Source: Wuchereria bancrofti
Taxonomy: Eukaryota; Nematoda; Chromadorea; Rhabditida; Onchocercidae
DNA length: 64,000 nt
NCBI GenBank assembly: GCA_005281725.1
Contig: SSBO01000012.1
Coordinates: 9,856,012 to 9,920,011 of the forward strand
Direction: 5' to 3'
Position numbers and translations under genes: made by a program. Of the stretch, positions 47,891-64,000 are shown piece by piece (position 1 is the first letter of the stretch; every line of letters begins with the position of its first letter). The notes beneath the pieces were generated by a model that saw nothing but the letters and a program-made list of their open reading frames with translations, searched no databases and was not told the DNA's origin.

Positions 47891-50800
47891 GATAGTGTAG
47901 GGCTGAAAGACTAGAGGATAGTCTAGAGACATTAGAGGACTATTACAATTGCACCTCACCTCATCTCTAACTAGTATATTTACGTATGTATGTGTATCTT
48001 TATTTTGTCGTGCATGTGTGTGTGTCAGTTTGAGCAAGGGACCTTGACATCTATTCGATGTCATCCGGTCGCTTTTCCAATCCTATCTATGGCAATCATT
48101 TTCTGCAATGATTCATGCGTACACACAAATAAATATACCTATGTAGACAGAAACAGACGCACATATATATATATATACATTCAAATACACAGCTATAAAT
48201 ATCAATTCAGTAGGTAGTAGTAATGGTAAGTAGTGAGTAGTGACCAATGACCACTAATTAAATAGCCTATGCAGTAATAAATGTTATAATTATAAATGCA
48301 TAATAAAATGATATTTATTTTCAAATTTTTAAACAACAACATCAATTCAATATGTGCACTTAATTATTCATTATTCTAAGCCAAAAAAAAAAAATGAATT
48401 ACATTAGCTAAGATTGATTGGAAAATATCATTGTTTGTTATTTAGTTTTTTCTAAATATTTAATGTTTTAATTAAATACTTAATTAAATTTGCTAAATAT
48501 TTAATGTAATTTTAAATATTTCATGTGAAATAAATGAGAAAAATCATCAAAATAATGCCTTATGACCAGTTATATACTTTTTTATGCAATTAATAAATTG
48601 ATGATGAATAAATGAAATGAAATTTAATAACTAATAGTTAAAATATCATATTATTTTGAAATTTACATCATTTTAAAATCGATTTTATTGAAAATTTCTG
48701 AAATTATTAAAAAATTAGTAGTTTTTTGAAATAATTGTTGAAAAATTATTTTAAAATTTACACCACCTTAAATTTTAAAATCAATTTTATTAAAAATTTT
48801 TGAAATTAAATAAATGCACTATTCATTTCATTTCACCTTATTATCATTATTTTAACAATTTCAGTTTAATTTACATTATATATTTAAAAATTTAGAAATT
48901 TGACGTTTCAATTTTAAAAACAATGAAACAGGAACAATATATGATTGCTGTTTCATATGTGGCAAATGATTTTTATCTTTAATTTTTTCACTATTTTTTT
49001 CTATTTCTTGTCATGCTCAATTGCAAATCGTTTTTTGCTCAATTTTTTTTTGTAATTAATTTTTAATTATTGTTTTTTTTTAAGAAAAATTCTGTTCAAT
49101 ATTCTTCATTTTTTTTACAAATTTATAACGTTTCCAAAAAAAAATAAAAAGGAAGAAAGAAAAGACATTTATTTATATTTTGCCACATTCTTACAATATT
49201 TCAAAATATTTTCCCGAGTAATTGGTTTTTTTCCTTATTTATTTTTTCTTTTTTGATTTTATTTTGACATAATAAAATCCGTTTTCAACGAGTTCAAAAA
49301 CCTATTTTATTTTCAAATTTTGTTGCATTGTTAACAAAAAGCCATTTTTATGTCAAAAAATTTTTGTGGTATATTTAAACGCTAACTTCGCAATTTTATA
49401 ATCTTCGTACTTTCGAGTATTAAGCTGTAATAGCTAGTAGCTTCGTATTTATTCAACATTTCGATTGCCATTACTTATTTATTTATTATTATTGCAATTG
49501 TTATTATTATTGCCATTGTCATTATTCATTTCTTTTCTTCTTATTTTTAATTAATTAAAGGGATAAGAAAGAAGAAGGATAAAAGATAAAAAAGGAATAG
49601 GGAGAAAAAAAAGAACTTCAATTGAAAAAAAAAACAAAGTATTTAATTTTTGTTTTTCAAAAATGATCCTACTGCTTTTTTTCTTTTGCACGTTTTTTTT
49701 CCTCCTTGTTTTGTTTTGCTTTACCTAAAATAATTACAGTTGTATGAGAAACAATTCTGAATTAATTTTTCTAATCTTTTCTTTTGAAAAAAGAAGCAAC
49801 TATAAATTAAATGAAATGTATCATCATCGATTGTCATTTTCATGAATGCCATCATCAATTCAGATTCCAAATGACAATTTAGCGCATTAAATTAACGATG
49901 ACTAATACGACCTCTAATTATTCCAACAATCTTTCTCATTTGAAATATTTTATGTGTATCGGTTATTGTTACCTATTAATTTTGAGAAAAAAATTTCGTT
50001 ACATTTGCTAATTATTGAATGAATTTTGTTTAATTAATTTGCTAATTAAAACATTCTTATTGTTTAATAATGAGATAATATGTTTAATCAAGAAATTATG
50101 AATGGAGAGAGAAAAAAACTGATTTTGTTTAAAAATGAAAATACGCAGTTTAAATTAAGTTATTATCCAACATAAGTTAAGATTTTTAACAGATAAATCA
50201 AGTTTTTCCCAAAATGAAAAAAATTATTTCTAATTATTTCTAGTATAACTGAATCGGTTGAAAATAGGAAAATAGAAATGTCACCTATTATTCTGCGACT
50301 TAATTTAATTGTGAAATTCAAAATGAAATATAATTGAATATCATTAATTAGTTATTGTGATACCGTTACTAAGATAATGTGGTTTACAAAATGATTTCAT
50401 ATTTTTTTCATACTTAATTTCATCATTATATGCTTTAACAATAATCTCTCACTCGCGGTCATTCTCTCACATTCTAAAACTTTGATAATTCAAATCTAAA
50501 TTTAGACAATTCAAAAAAAAAAGATGAAATGAAAAACGATTTTTACTTTTGCATTTAAGAATAATAGCATACCATTTATTTCATTTTCTTTTGTAACTTG
50601 TTTAATGATAAACTTGAAAATGTCACACATATTATTTTAAAAAATTTTCATGAATAAATTTACATTCGAATAACAATTTGAAATAACTATATTTTAATCA
50701 TATATTTTATATTTTGTAAATGAAGAAAAAGAAAGGTAGAAAAGAAGCAAACGAAAAGAGATGAAAATAGGAAAAGAAAGGATAGAAAATGAATTATTTA

Positions 50801-51042
50801 AAATTAACAATTTCAAATATTATTTTATTTTTAAAATTTTCAAAGTTTTTACATCAAAGGAAAATCAAAAAATTTTTGTATTTCTTTTTTTCATTATTAA
50901 TATTTGATATTATTATTAAATTAGGAAAAAAAGAAAATATTTATGCATATGTATGTATGTATGATGCAAATAAAATAATTAGATATATATATGTATATAA
51001 ATGTAGCGGCATAGAAAACATACAAAATCTTTAGGAATACTA

Positions 51043-51048
51043 TTTATT
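51043..51048 (-). terminator. Poly(A) signal of PKC gene
   Basis: TTTATT on the plus strand is AATAAA on the PKC strand, about 230 bases after the stop codon. A run of 24 A (51055-51078, T on the gene strand) lies just upstream. Confidence 0.5.
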
Positions 51049-51054
51049 CTATAC

Positions 51055-51078
51055 AAAAAAAAAAAAAAAAAAAAAAAA
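51055..51078. repeat. A24 homopolymer
   Basis: Twenty-four consecutive A on the plus strand in the PKC 3' UTR. Its length is likely to be uncertain in the assembly. Confidence 0.9.
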
Positions 51079-51275
51079 GAAATTGGAGAGATCTTTGATA
51101 CAAAACGAATTTAAAAAAATAAAAGAAAGAAAGAAAATGAAACAAAAAAGAAAAAAGCATTATTTGAAAAAATTGTAAAGAAATTTTGTAAAACAACAGC
51201 AGAAAATGAATAAAAAATGGAAAAGGAGGGGGGAACAAAGAAAAAAAAAAGGAAAAGTGGTATTAATTTTGTTTA

Positions 51276-63828
<12,553 letters not shown>

Positions 63829-63976
63829 CTAAAATTATATTTTGTATATGTAAGTAATTTATTTTATAGTGCAAAAATAATTTTTTTTTTTTGAAAAGTC
63901 ATTTTTTATTGTAACAAATTAAATGAATGATAAAATTTTCCTGTACTGTAAAAGCAGTACAATAAATGATAAATTA

Positions 63977-63998
63977 TTATATATATATATATATATAA
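63977..63998. repeat. (AT)n microsatellite at right edge
   Basis: An AT dinucleotide run sits at the window end, upstream of the last visible PKC exon. Confidence 0.85.
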
Positions 63999-64000
63999 AG

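Larger units (their letters stand above)
44321..51042. other. Gene-poor intergenic region upstream of PAN/ZP gene
   Basis: About 6.7 kb with no convincing exon. The missing first exon(s) of the PAN/ZP gene should lie here, but no minus-strand ATG with a clear signal peptide and a matching phase-1 donor could be fixed. It contains a small hairpin (45781-45816), an imperfect 60-bp direct repeat (45812-45878 and 45972-46029), and a less AT-rich patch (47480-48240) with a ~29-bp tandem repeat. The remainder is homopolymer-rich. Confidence 0.6.

Noticed and set aside
47518..48217. Three short ORFs in the less AT-rich patch (47518-47724, 47846-48064, 47990-48217)
   Set aside because: No domain, overlapping on both strands, and one overlaps the tandem repeat. 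The patch is reported as a finding instead.

Overview
The window is eukaryotic nuclear DNA from a very AT-rich, intron-dense animal genome, most likely a nematode. The evidence is the gene content: a PAN/ZP cuticle-type matrix protein, a large secreted double haem peroxidase, a TPA-1-like novel PKC and an intersectin. Introns have GTAAG-type donors and short T-rich TTTTAG/TTTCAG acceptors. Several genes have an acceptor-like TTTCAG a few bases before the start codon, as expected for spliced-leader trans-splicing. Low GC together with many introns fits a spirurid-type (clade III) parasite better than Strongyloides, but this is inference. I saw no bacterial operons, CRISPR array, rRNA, tRNA or recognisable transposon.

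Layout. (1) 64-485, minus: first two coding exons of an intersectin-like EH-domain gene, running off the left edge. (2) 485-3519: divergent intergenic region with a 45-bp tandem repeat and one candidate small ORF (2979-3326, minus). (3) 3520-7647, plus: 15-exon COQ8/ADCK3-type atypical kinase gene. (4) 7.6-15.5 kb: gene-poor, low-complexity DNA with an assembly gap. (5) 15481-29813, plus: 31-exon secreted protein of 1545 aa with two tandem animal haem peroxidase domains. The first domain has lost every catalytic and haem-ligand residue; the second keeps them all. (6) 30992-33398, minus: 9-exon gene for a 400-aa coiled-coil protein that I do not recognise. (7) 34693-35483, plus: small FMC1 homologue (ATP synthase assembly). 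(8) 36279-44320, minus: PAN-PAN-ZP matrix protein, 1022 aa within the window, with a Thr/Ser-rich mucin-like segment of about 480 aa between the two halves of its ZP domain. (9) 44.3-51.3 kb: gene-poor, with a ~29-bp degenerate tandem repeat and small hairpins. (10) 51276-63828, minus: 15 exons of a delta/theta-type novel protein kinase C (TPA-1 class), whose 5' end lies beyond the window.

Gene models were built by hand. Every splice junction keeps reading frame, and where the family is known the joined exons reproduce its motif spacing. The genes form no operon. Their roles are membrane traffic (intersectin), mitochondrial function (COQ8, FMC1), extracellular matrix and cuticle (peroxidase, PAN/ZP) and signalling (PKC).

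A recurrent artefact matters for any automated annotation. At five places a run of N, usually a single N, is flanked by identical 150-176 bp direct repeats. These are most simply contig ends that overlap but were not merged. One duplicates a PKC kinase exon and another abuts a second PKC exon. The most notable biology is the pseudoperoxidase-peroxidase fusion and the ZP domain split by a mucin-like insert. A perfect 59-bp inverted repeat in a PKC intron also deserves a check.
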